A DNA stretch of 64,000 bases from Streptomyces sp. NBC_00414 (GTDB lineage: Bacteria; Actinomycetota; Actinomycetes; Streptomycetales; Streptomycetaceae): assembly GCF_036038375.1 (NCBI RefSeq), contig NZ_CP107935.1, positions 3,224,001-3,288,000 on the forward strand, given 5' to 3'. Of this stretch, positions 56,495 through 64,000 are shown in pieces. The first letter of the stretch is position 1. The number at the start of each line of letters is the position of its first letter. A program made the translations under genes and the position numbers. The notes below the pieces were generated by a model. The model did no database searches. It was not told where the DNA came from and worked only from the letters and a program-made list of their open reading frames with translations.

Positions 56495-57586
56495 TCAGCG
56501 TCCTTGTTCGTACGCCCGCAACTGCTCCGCGCTGATCATGGTGGTGTCGAAGAGACTGGTCTCGTCGAGCGCGTTCTCGTGCGGCTGGGGCGTCTGCGGG
56601 GCCTGGCCGTACGCCTGCTGCTGCCCGCTCTGGTCGTACGCGGCCTGCTGGTCGTAGCCCTGCTGCGGATACGCGGCGTACGGGTCGGCGTTCTGCTGGT
56701 AGCCGTATCCGTCCTGCTGCGCGTACTGCTGCTGGTAGCCGTACGGGTCGGCGGGCTGCTGCTGGTAGGCGTAGGCGTCCTGCTGCCCGTACTGCTGCTG
56801 GTGGGGCAGCTCCGCCGGCGGCTGGGGCTGTTCGGCGGCCCGCGGCCGGGCGGACTGCTCGGGGATCTCCGCGAGGCCGTCCAGGTACTCGGCGTCCGTG
56901 GTGTGCTGCCCCGTCGTCCCGTCCTCCCCGAAGGCGCCCAGGTCGCTCAGGTCGTCGCTGGCGATCCGGCCGTGCAGCTTCTGCCGGCCGCGGCCGACGG
57001 CGTCCAGGGTCTTGGCGAGGACGGCCTCGAAGGCACCGAGCTTGACGTCGACGTATTCGTCGGCGTTGCGGCGCAGGGTCTCCGGGTCATGGCTGCGCTC
57101 GGGAGCGTCCTCGTCCTCGTAGCCCTGCTCGTCGGTGCCGGGCCCGGTGCCGAGGAGCTTCTCGCGGCCGCGGCCGACCGAACCGAGGGTCTTGGTGAGC
57201 ACGACCTCGAAGTTGGCGAGCTTGGAGTCGACGTACTCGTCGGCCTCGGCGCGCACGTCCTCGGCCTCCTTGCGGGCCTCGGACAGGATCCGGTCGGCCT
57301 CGTTCTGCGAGCGGCGGGCGACCTCGGTGTCGGAGATCAGCGAGCCGCGCTCGGCGTGGGCGGACTCGACGATCCGCTCGGCCTCCAGACGGGCCTGCTC
57401 GACCATCTGCTCCCGGCCGCCGATCAGCTCCTCGGCCTGGGCCAGCGAGCCGGGCAGTGCCTGGCGCACCTCTTCGAGCAGGGAGAGCAGCTCGGCGCGG
57501 TTGACCACGCACGAGGCCGACATGGGCATCGAACGGGCGCTTCCGACCGCCGAGACGATCTCATCGAGCTTCTTCTGCACGTCCAC
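56495..57586 (-). CDS. Coiled-coil (DivIVA-like) protein with duplicated block and Q/Y-rich tail
   Basis: The 363-residue protein begins VDVQKKLDEIVSAVGSARSMPMSASCVVNR and then forms coiled coil with QARLEAERIVESAHAERG. It has two near-identical blocks 60 residues apart (ADEYVDSKLANFEVVL at 115 and ADEYVDVKLGAFEAVL at 175, each followed by a KTL(G/D)(S/A)VGRGR(E/Q)KL motif). The last 130 residues are very rich in Gln, Tyr, Ala, Pro, e.g. PYGYQQQYAQQ. It is often annotated as ATP synthase b-like, which is only coiled-coil similarity. GTG 57586 is the start. Confidence 0.85.
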   Translation of the reverse strand: MDVQKKLDEIVSAVGSARSMPMSASCVVNRAELLSLLEEVRQALPGSLAQAEELIGGREQMVEQARLEAERIVESAHAERGSLISDTEVARRSQNEADRILSEARKEAEDVRAEADEYVDSKLANFEVVLTKTLGSVGRGREKLLGTGPGTDEQGYEDEDAPERSHDPETLRRNADEYVDVKLGAFEAVLAKTLDAVGRGRQKLHGRIASDDLSDLGAFGEDGTTGQHTTDAEYLDGLAEIPEQSARPRAAEQPQPPAELPHQQQYGQQDAYAYQQQPADPYGYQQQYAQQDGYGYQQNADPYAAYPQQGYDQQAAYDQSGQQQAYGQAPQTPQPHENALDETSLFDTTMISAEQLRAYEQGR

Positions 57587-57729
57587 CGTGTGCTCGCCAC
57601 TCTCTACAGCTGTGATGGAGACGGACGGTTCGACTGTACGACCACTCCCGCCCCGCCCGACACCGGATGACGCACTGTCAGGCCCACGAATACCCGCCGG
57701 GCGCCCGTCAGTCGTCTTCCGGTCGCCTC

Positions 57730-58209
57730 TCAGTCCTTCTTGAGGCGTTCCGTGAGTGCCCCGAGGACCAGCGGCGGGACCAGGTGGGAGACGTCTCCGC
57801 CCCAGGTCGCGACCTCCTTGACCAGCGAGGAGGAGAGGAAGCTGTAGGTGGGGTTGGTCGGCACGAAGAGGGTCTCGACGCCGGAGAGGCCGTTGTTCAT
57901 CTGGGCCATCTGCAGCTCGTAGTCGAAGTCGCTGACCGCGCGCAGGCCCTTGACGATGGCCGGGATGTCGCGCTCCTTGCAGAAGTCGACGAGCAGTCCG
58001 TGGAAGGACTCCACCTCGACGTTCCCGAATTCGGCGGTGACCTGGCGGATCAGGTCGATGCGCTCCTCGATCTCGAAGAGGCCCTTCTTGGACTGATTGA
58101 TCATCACCGCGACGTGCACGACGTCGTACAGCTTGGAGGCTCTGGCGATGATGTCGAGATGTCCGTTGGTAATCGGGTCGAACGACCCGGGACAGACGGC
58201 GCGGCGCAC
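57730..58209 (-). CDS. coaD: Phosphopantetheine adenylyltransferase
   Basis: The 159-residue enzyme makes dephospho-CoA from ATP and 4'-phosphopantetheine. TNGH (His17) in [19 protein letters not shown] is the nucleotidyltransferase motif, and [16 protein letters not shown] is the ATP-binding signature. GTG 58209 has GAGGGA at 6 bases; the frame is open to 58278. Confidence 0.95.
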   Translation of the reverse strand: MRRAVCPGSFDPITNGHLDIIARASKLYDVVHVAVMINQSKKGLFEIEERIDLIRQVTAEFGNVEVESFHGLLVDFCKERDIPAIVKGLRAVSDFDYELQMAQMNNGLSGVETLFVPTNPTYSFLSSSLVKEVATWGGDVSHLVPPLVLGALTERLKKD

Positions 58210-58235
58210 TACAGATCCCTCGCTCTCCGGTCCGG

Positions 58236-58823
58236 TCATCGTGCGTCTTCGCACGTAGAGGCGGCGCGACCGTACCAAAACGTTCCCTCGCCGTAGCGAC
58301 GGGAGCGCAGTGCCTCAAAGCCGTCCGGCCATCGGAATTCGCCGCCTCTTGTACTGCGTTCAACGGTGACGAGCGCTTCGCCCGCGAGCCAGCCCCCCGC
58401 ACGGAGTGTGAGCAGGATCTCCCGAAGATCGTCGTTCGTGACGGCATACGGCGGATCGAGGAACACCAGGTCGTACGGGGCTTCCGGGGCGCCGGTGCGG
58501 ATGATCTGTTCCGCTTTGCCGGACCTCACCTCGGCGCCGGGCAGGCCCAGCGACTTCACGTTCTCGCGGATCGTGCGGGACGCGCGGGCGTCGGCCTCGA
58601 CGAGCAGGGTGTGTCCGGCGCCGCGGCTCAGCGCCTCCAGGCCGACGGCGCCCGAGCCGGCGTACAGGTCGAGGACGCGGTCGCCTTCCAGAGGGCCGCC
58701 GAGCAGGGACTGCCAGGTGGAGAAGAGACCCTCGCGGGCGCGGTCGGAGGTGGGCCTTGTGCCGGTGCCCGGCGGGACTGCCAGACGTCGTCCGCCTGCT
58801 GTGCCGGCGATCACGCGGGTCAT
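58236..58823 (-). CDS. rsmD: 16S rRNA (guanine(966)-N2)-methyltransferase RsmD
   Basis: The 195-residue enzyme has [20 protein letters not shown] (50-69) for SAM and FLDPPY (121-126) for catalysis. It lies 26 bases upstream of coaD on the same strand, a common pairing. ATG 58823. Confidence 0.95.
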   Translation of the reverse strand: MTRVIAGTAGGRRLAVPPGTGTRPTSDRAREGLFSTWQSLLGGPLEGDRVLDLYAGSGAVGLEALSRGAGHTLLVEADARASRTIRENVKSLGLPGAEVRSGKAEQIIRTGAPEAPYDLVFLDPPYAVTNDDLREILLTLRAGGWLAGEALVTVERSTRGGEFRWPDGFEALRSRRYGEGTFWYGRAASTCEDAR

Positions 58824-59175
58824 CGCGGGTCCTTGCTGGAGGGGGTGGTCACGGGGTCAGTCTGGCAGGTGGGGGGTGGTTTGCGTGGTGGGCGGGTGCG
58901 GGTCCGCTGCGCTTGCCCGCGCCGTTCCCCGCGCCCCTTGCGGAGCGGGGCCGCGCCCCTGGACTGGTGGGCTGGGTTGGCGGGTGCGGGTCGCCCGGGG
59001 CTGGCCGCGCCGTTCCCCGCGCCCCTGAAAAGCCGGCTTCGCCTTGCTTTTGGCGCGCTCGCGCTCGGGTGGGAGGCGGGGGTACTCCCCCGTTTTCAGC
59101 CCGTCCGGCGTTCGAGGACGAGGCCGTTCAGGCCGACGCGGGGGTCCGGGGCTCAGCCCCGGGGGACGGAACCTC
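58824..59175. other. Repeat-filled gap between rsmD and recG
   Basis: No gene in 352 bases. It contains two copies of the CGCGCCGTTCCCCGCGCCCC element (about 58914-58945 and 59003-59030), a CGGGGG-TACT-CCCCCG hairpin (about 59087-59102), and a half copy of the GTCCGGCG inverted-repeat element (59096-59125). Confidence 0.7.
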
Positions 59176-61389
59176 TCAGCCCTTTTCCAGGTACTGCTCC
59201 CTCTCCTCGTCCAGCAGCGCCTGGAGTGCCGTGCGCAGGGCGGGAAGACCGTCGAGTTCAGGATCGGCGGCCACCACCGCGGTCGCCTCCTCGCGGGCCT
59301 CGGCGATGATCTCCTCGTCCTCGATGACGGTCAGCATCCGCAGCGAGGTGCGGGCCCCGGACTGGGCCTGGCCGAGGACATCGCCCTCGCGTCGCTGTTC
59401 GAGGTCGATACGGGAGAGCTCGAAACCGTCGAGGGTCGAGGCCACCGAGGTCAGCCGCTGGCGGGCCGGGCTCGCCTCCGGCATCTCGGTGACGAGCAGG
59501 CACAGCCCGGCGGCGGAACCACGGCCCACCCGGCCACGCAGCTGATGGAGCTGGGACACGCCGAACCGGTCGGCGTCCATGATCACCATCGCTGTGGCGT
59601 TCGGCACGTTCACGCCGACCTCGATGACCGTCGTGGCGACCAGGACGTGCGTCTCCCCGCCGGCGAAGCGGCGCATCACGGCGTCCTTCTCGTCCGGAGG
59701 CATCCGGCCGTGCAGCACTTCGACCTTCAGCCCCTGGAGCGGGCCTTTGGCGAGCTGGTCGGCGACTTCGAGGACGGCCAGGGGCGGGCGCTTCTCGGCC
59801 TCGTCCTCGGGCGAAGGCTTCTTCTTGCCCTTCTTCTTCGGGTCGTCGTCCTCGTCGCCGATGCGGGGGCAGACCACGTACGCCTGATGGCCGTTGGACA
59901 CCTCCTCGCGCACGCGCTCCCACGCGCGCGAGAGGAAGTGGGGCTTGTCGGCGGCCGGGACGACATGACTGGCGATGGGCGAGCGTCCGGCGGGGAGCTG
60001 GTCCAGGACCGAGGTGTCCAGGTCGCCGAAGACGGTCATGGCGACCGTGCGAGGAATGGGTGTGGCGGTCATCACGAGGAGATGCGGGGGCTGCTTGCCC
60101 TTGCCGCGCAGTGCGTCGCGCTGCTCGACGCCGAACCGGTGCTGTTCGTCCACCACGACCAGGCCCAGGTCGTGGAACTGCACCTTGTCCTCGATCAGCG
60201 CGTGCGTGCCGATCACGAGCCCCGCCTCGCCGGTGACCAGGTCGAGCAGGGCCTGCCGGCGGCCGGCCATGCCCATGGAGCCGGTGAGCAGCACCACCTT
60301 CGTGGAGGTCTCGGCCCCGCCGAGCATGCCGCCCTCGGCCAGCTCCCCCATCATCTCGGTGATCGACCGGTGGTGCTGCTGGGCGAGCACCTCGGTGGGC
60401 GCGAGCATCGCCGCCTGCCCTCCCGCGTCGACCACGGCGAGCATGGCGCGCAGGGCCACCATGGTCTTGCCCGATCCGACCTCCCCCTGCAGCAGCCGGT
60501 GCATCGGGTGCTCGGTGGCCAGGTCGTCGAAGATCTCCTTGGAGACCTTCTGCTGGCCGTCGGTGAGGGTGAAGGGGAGCTTGGCGTCGAAGGCGGACAG
60601 CATCCCGTCCGGCTTGGGCCGCCTTGCCACGGCGGGCAGTTGGGAGTCCGCGTGGCGGCGGCGGGCCAGGGCCACCTGGAGGACGAAGGCCTCGTCCCAC
60701 TTGAGGCGGGAGCGGGCGTCCTCGATGTCCGCCTTGGTGTGCGGCCGGTGGATCTTCAGCAGGGCCTCGGGCAGGGAGACCAGGCTCCGGCCGGCCTGGA
60801 GCGGCTCGGGCAGCGGGTCGAGGGCCTCCTGCGCGCTCGGCAGCACCGTCTGCACGGCCTTGGCGATCTTCCAGGACTCCAGCTTGGCGGTGGCGGGGTA
60901 GAGCGGGATGAGCGCTCCGGCCCAGGTGTCCACCGTCTCGTCCGCGTCCTCGCCGCGCAGCAGCTCGTACGCCGGATGGGCCAGCTGGAGGCGGCGGTTG
61001 AAGACGGAGACCTTGCCCGCGAAGAGCGCGCGCGTGCCGGGGAGGAGCTCCTTGTGGGGCTTGTGCACGCCGTTGCCGAAGAAGACCAGCTTGAGCTGGC
61101 CGCTGCCGTCCGTGATGGTCACTTCGAGGCGCTGGCCCTTGCCGCGGGGGGCCTTGGCCGAGGCGAACGTGAGCAGGCGGGCGTCGGCGACCTGCGCGAC
61201 CACCGTCGCGTGCTCGTCCAGGGGCAGGTCCGCGAGGTGGGTGAGCTGCCCGCGCTCCTCGTATCTGCGCGGATAGTGGTGCAGGAGATCGCCGACGGTG
61301 TGCAGTCCGAGGTGCTCGGCCATCACCTTCGCGGTGGCGGGTCCGAGCACCTTCTTCAGTGGTTCTTCGAGCGCGGGCACGAGATCCAT
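59176..61389 (-). CDS. recG: ATP-dependent DNA helicase RecG
   Basis: The 737-residue helicase reverses stalled forks and unwinds branched DNA. The wedge domain (QLTHLADLPLDEHATVVAQVADAR) precedes the helicase with GEVGSGKTMVA, DEQHRFGV, TATPIPRT and QLRGRVGRG. A charged loop DEDDDPKKKGKKKPSPEDEAEK interrupts the second helicase domain. ATG 61389 (MDLVPALEEPL) is used; TTG 61410 would add 7 residues. Confidence 0.95.
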   Translation of the reverse strand: MDLVPALEEPLKKVLGPATAKVMAEHLGLHTVGDLLHHYPRRYEERGQLTHLADLPLDEHATVVAQVADARLLTFASAKAPRGKGQRLEVTITDGSGQLKLVFFGNGVHKPHKELLPGTRALFAGKVSVFNRRLQLAHPAYELLRGEDADETVDTWAGALIPLYPATAKLESWKIAKAVQTVLPSAQEALDPLPEPLQAGRSLVSLPEALLKIHRPHTKADIEDARSRLKWDEAFVLQVALARRRHADSQLPAVARRPKPDGMLSAFDAKLPFTLTDGQQKVSKEIFDDLATEHPMHRLLQGEVGSGKTMVALRAMLAVVDAGGQAAMLAPTEVLAQQHHRSITEMMGELAEGGMLGGAETSTKVVLLTGSMGMAGRRQALLDLVTGEAGLVIGTHALIEDKVQFHDLGLVVVDEQHRFGVEQRDALRGKGKQPPHLLVMTATPIPRTVAMTVFGDLDTSVLDQLPAGRSPIASHVVPAADKPHFLSRAWERVREEVSNGHQAYVVCPRIGDEDDDPKKKGKKKPSPEDEAEKRPPLAVLEVADQLAKGPLQGLKVEVLHGRMPPDEKDAVMRRFAGGETHVLVATTVIEVGVNVPNATAMVIMDADRFGVSQLHQLRGRVGRGSAAGLCLLVTEMPEASPARQRLTSVASTLDGFELSRIDLEQRREGDVLGQAQSGARTSLRMLTVIEDEEIIAEAREEATAVVAADPELDGLPALRTALQALLDEEREQYLEKG

Positions 61390-61459
61390 TGCACACCACA
61401 CCACTGACAATGCCGTATACGTCCTGGAAATCCGCTGGTCAGACGGCTCGTTCGGGGCC

Positions 61460-61465
61460 TACCAT
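61460..61465 (+). promoter_or_regulatory. Possible -10 element before the Hsp90-family gene
   Basis: TACCAT lies about 90 bases upstream of the start; TGGTCA at 18 bases before it is a partial -35. Weak evidence. Confidence 0.3.
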
Positions 61466-61552
61466 GGCCGCCTCCGGCACTGTTCGCGGTCGCCTCGTTC
61501 CGGGACCGCCCGACCCCGCGCCGTCGCACGTCCCCCCACCGGCGCAGCGACG

Positions 61553-63391
61553 ATGGATTCCCAGACCTCACAGCCCTCTCCGGCATCCGAGTCACCCCAT
61601 ACGTTCCAGGTCGACCTGCGCGGCCTCGTGGACCTTCTCTCCCATCACCTCTACTCCAGTCCCAGGGTCTATCTGCGCGAACTGCTGCAGAACGCCGTGG
61701 ACGCGATCACCGCCCGGCGCGCGGAGCAGCCGGACGCGCCCGCCCTGGTGCGGCTGTTCGCCGAGGGCGGCACCCTGCGCGTCGAGGACTCCGGGATCGG
61801 GCTCACCGAGGAGGACGTGCACAGCCTCCTGGCGACCATCGGCCGCAGTTCCAAGCGGGCGGACGGCCTGGAGTCGGCCCGTTCCGACTTCCTGGGCCAG
61901 TTCGGCATCGGCCTGCTCGCCTGCTTCGTGGTCGCCGAGCGCATCCGGGTGGTCAGCCGCAGCGCGCGCCTGCCGGACGCCCCGCCCGTGGAGTGGACGG
62001 CGAGCGACGACGGCTCCTACCGGGTCCGTACGCTGCCGCCCGAGGCCCGTGCCGAACCGGGCACCACCGTGTACCTGGAGGCCCGTCCGGGCGCCGCCGA
62101 CTGGCTGGCGGAGGAGCGGGTGCTGTCGCTGGCCCGGGACTTCGGTTCGCTGCTGCCGTACGACATCCGGGTGGGCGGGGAGGCGGTGGCGGATCTGCCG
62201 GCGCCCTGGGACCGGTCGTATCCCGGTCCCGCCGCCCGGCGGGTCGCCCTCGCCCGGCACTGCCACGACCTGTTCGGGTTCACACCGCTGGACTCGATCG
62301 AGCTGAACGTGCCGCTGGCCGGGATCCGCGGAGTGGCGTACGTGCTGCCGTCCGCGGTGAGCCCCGCCCAGCGCGCCGGTCACCGGGTGCATCTGAAGGG
62401 CATGCTGCTCACCGAGCGGGCCGAACAGCTGCTGCCCGACTGGGCGTTCTTCGTGCGCTGCGTGCTGGACACGGACAGCCTGCGGCCCACCGCGTCCCGG
62501 GAGTCGCTGTACGAGGACGAGACCCTGGCGGGCGTACGGGAGGCGCTGGGCGAGCGGATACGGTCCTGGCTGACGGGGCTCGCGGCCGGTGATCCGGAGC
62601 GCCTCGCCGCCTTCCTCGCGGTGCACCACCTGGGGGTGAAGTCCCTGGCGCGGCACGACCGCGAGATGCTGCGCACGATGCTGCCGTGGCTGCCGTTCGA
62701 GACCACCGACGGGCCGCTGTCCCTTGAGGAGTTCGCGCGGCGGCACCCGGTGGTGCACTTCACCCGGACCGTGGAGGAGTACCGGCAGGTCGCGCCGATC
62801 GCGTCCGCCCAGGGCGTGGGCGTCGTCAACGGCGGCTACACGTACGACAGCGAACTGATCGAGGCGCTGCCCTCCGTGCGCCCGGGGACGGTCGTGGCGG
62901 AGCTGGACGCCGACACGGTGACCGCGCACCTGGACGCGGTCGACCCGGCCGTGGAGCTGGCCGTGGCGGCCTTCCTGGGGGCCGCGCGGGCGAAGCTCGA
63001 CCCACTGGGGTGCGATGTCGTCCTGCGGGCCTTCCACCCGGTCTCCGTGCCCGCGCTGCACCTGGACGACCGGGCGGCCCGCCACGAGCAGGCCCGCGCG
63101 GACGCCGAGGAGCAGGCCGACGACCTGTGGGCGGGCATCCTCGGCTCGCTGCGCGGCAGTGCCCCCCGCGCGCGGCTGGTGCTCAACCACCTCAACCCGC
63201 TGATCCGGCGGATCAGTTCGCTCGACGACCGGGAACTGATCGGCACGGCCACGGAGTCGCTCTACGGACAGGCCCTGCTGATGGCCCAGCGTCCCCTGCG
63301 GCCCGCGGACTCGGCGCTGCTGAACCGCTCGTTCTTGGGCCTCCTGGAGTGGGCCACCCACAACGACCCCCCGGAGGAGGGCCACCGATGA
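61553..63391 (+). CDS. Divergent Hsp90-family chaperone
   Basis: The 612-residue protein has a GHKL ATPase with ELLQNAVDA (Glu43, Asn47), VEDSGIGLTEEDV (Asp79) and GQFGIGLLACFVV. The middle domain keeps LLPDWAFFVRCVLDTDSLRPTASRESL, equivalent to the PEWLxFVKGxxDSxDLPLNxSRE block with the ATP-sensing Arg. The C-terminal dimer part is shorter and divergent, without MEEVD. It belongs to the actinobacterial Hsp90-like group rather than standard HtpG. The ATG at 61553 was chosen; the frame is open earlier. It is coupled (ATGA) to the next gene. Confidence 0.88.
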   Translation: MDSQTSQPSPASESPHTFQVDLRGLVDLLSHHLYSSPRVYLRELLQNAVDAITARRAEQPDAPALVRLFAEGGTLRVEDSGIGLTEEDVHSLLATIGRSSKRADGLESARSDFLGQFGIGLLACFVVAERIRVVSRSARLPDAPPVEWTASDDGSYRVRTLPPEARAEPGTTVYLEARPGAADWLAEERVLSLARDFGSLLPYDIRVGGEAVADLPAPWDRSYPGPAARRVALARHCHDLFGFTPLDSIELNVPLAGIRGVAYVLPSAVSPAQRAGHRVHLKGMLLTERAEQLLPDWAFFVRCVLDTDSLRPTASRESLYEDETLAGVREALGERIRSWLTGLAAGDPERLAAFLAVHHLGVKSLARHDREMLRTMLPWLPFETTDGPLSLEEFARRHPVVHFTRTVEEYRQVAPIASAQGVGVVNGGYTYDSELIEALPSVRPGTVVAELDADTVTAHLDAVDPAVELAVAAFLGAARAKLDPLGCDVVLRAFHPVSVPALHLDDRAARHEQARADAEEQADDLWAGILGSLRGSAPRARLVLNHLNPLIRRISSLDDRELIGTATESLYGQALLMAQRPLRPADSALLNRSFLGLLEWATHNDPPEEGHR

Positions 63392-64000
63392 GCGAGCCCA
63401 CGGACCTGGACTTCGACGCGCTGCGCCGGGCGATGCAGGACAACTACGAGCAGCCTGAGGGTCCCGCCCGCAACGCGCGCGCGGAGCAGCTGCTCGTCGA
63501 GGCCGAGAAGCTGAACATCCCGCTCGCGGTGATCGAGGCGCTCGGCCACCAGCTGAAGGTCTACAACTACAGCTCCGAGAAGGACCGGATGTTCGTCCCC
63601 TTCGCGCGCCTGCTGCGCATGTGGGACGAACGGCCCGAGGACTTCGACGAGTACGAGATCCACTCCCTGCACTGGGTCTTCAAGTGGGTGTCCTCGGGGA
63701 TGCTCGGCCAGCCGCACATACCGCTCGCCTCCATAGAGAAGTGGCTCGGCGAGATGGAGTACCGCTACCGGCTCGCCGGCCACTCCGAACGGGCCGTGCG
63801 CGGCGCCGAGTTCAGCGTGGCCAGGGAGGTCGGTGACCTGGCGCGGGCCGAGCGCGCGTACGCGGCGTGGCTGGCCGCGGACCGGGACCGGATGGCCGAC
63901 TGCCACGCCTGTGAGCTGTGCGAGCAGGGCGGCTGGCGGGCCGAGCGGGGCGCGGACGCCGAGGCGCTGGAGCTGTGGCGACCGGTGCTGGAGGGCGAGT
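63388..64000 (+). CDS. Helical-repeat (TPR-like) protein coupled to Hsp90-like, partial
   Basis: The frame begins at ATG 63388, overlapping the Hsp90-like stop by 4 bases, and continues past the right edge (at least 204 residues). The sequence is MSEPTDLDFDALRRAMQDNY, helical throughout, with alternating aromatic positions (LLRMWDERPEDFDEYEIHSLHWVFKWV) and TPR-like features; a Cys pair CHACELC follows near residue 173. TPR-like assignment is inference from pattern. Confidence 0.7.
   Translation, partial: MSEPTDLDFDALRRAMQDNYEQPEGPARNARAEQLLVEAEKLNIPLAVIEALGHQLKVYNYSSEKDRMFVPFARLLRMWDERPEDFDEYEIHSLHWVFKWVSSGMLGQPHIPLASIEKWLGEMEYRYRLAGHSERAVRGAEFSVAREVGDLARAERAYAAWLAADRDRMADCHACELCEQGGWRAERGADAEALELWRPVLEGE

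Overview
The window is high-GC actinomycete chromosome, almost certainly from a Streptomyces. The evidence is GTG/TTG starts with strong GGAGG sites, the sporulation sigma factor WhiG, the development regulator NsdA, a run of four type I signal peptidases (sipW-sipX-sipY-sipZ), a mycothiol-type enzyme family, and a gene order that matches the conserved core around whiG, rpsB-tsf-pyrH-frr, rplS-trmD-rimM-rpsP, ffh, glnD-glnK-amtB, ftsY, smc and rnc. I see no insertion sequence, prophage, rRNA, CRISPR array or convincing tRNA.

Layout. 1-5 kb: the C-terminal part of a membrane protein (probably FtsX-like permease), a VOC protein, a LOG-family protein, a sortase-anchored LAETG surface protein and a mycothiol-dependent-type enzyme. 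4.8-8.8 kb: a thiamine ABC transporter operon (thiB-thiP-thiQ) behind a TPP riboswitch. 8.9-16 kb: rlmN, three small hypothetical genes, then cdsA-frr-pyrH and tsf-rpsB. 16-22.5 kb: an M23-like protein, a TetR regulator, whiG, and dprA-yifB-yraN with a DUF2469 gene. 22.6-29.4 kb: a NUDIX hydrolase, sipZ-Y-X-W, rplS, trmD, rimM, khpA and rpsP, nearly all on the minus strand and tightly packed. 29.4-32 kb: a SprT-like protein, an 865-base gap without a gene, and a methyltransferase. 32.2-42.5 kb: ffh, the nitrogen block glnD-glnK-amtB with a predicted GlnR operator, nsdA, a primase-polymerase-like protein and ftsY. 42.6-46.7 kb: an NCS1 permease, a flavin monooxygenase-like protein and the glucose permease glcP. 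47-51.8 kb: smc, a small coiled-coil protein behind a structured leader, and acyP. 51.9-61.4 kb: a CAP-domain protein, an HxlR regulator, mutM-rnc-rpmF-DUF177, a coiled-coil protein with a Q/Y-rich tail, coaD-rsmD and recG. 61.5-64 kb: a divergent Hsp90-family protein translationally coupled to a protein that runs off the window.

How the genes work together. Most are housekeeping: translation (S2, S16, L19, L32, EF-Ts, RRF, RimM, TrmD, RlmN, RsmD), membrane targeting and protein export (Ffh, FtsY, four signal peptidases), chromosome maintenance (SMC, RecG, MutM, DprA), phospholipid and CoA synthesis (CdsA, CoaD), nitrogen sensing (GlnD, GlnK, AmtB) and carbon uptake (GlcP). Development is represented by WhiG and NsdA.

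The less ordinary signals are the coupled Hsp90-like pair at the right edge, the potential structured RNA leader at 51.1-51.3 kb, a dispersed GC-rich intergenic repeat family (including one copy inside a coding region and one tandem triplet), a heptamer array touching the smc stop codon, paired palindromes at the glcP promoter, and a sipX frame that runs 113-119 bases into sipY.
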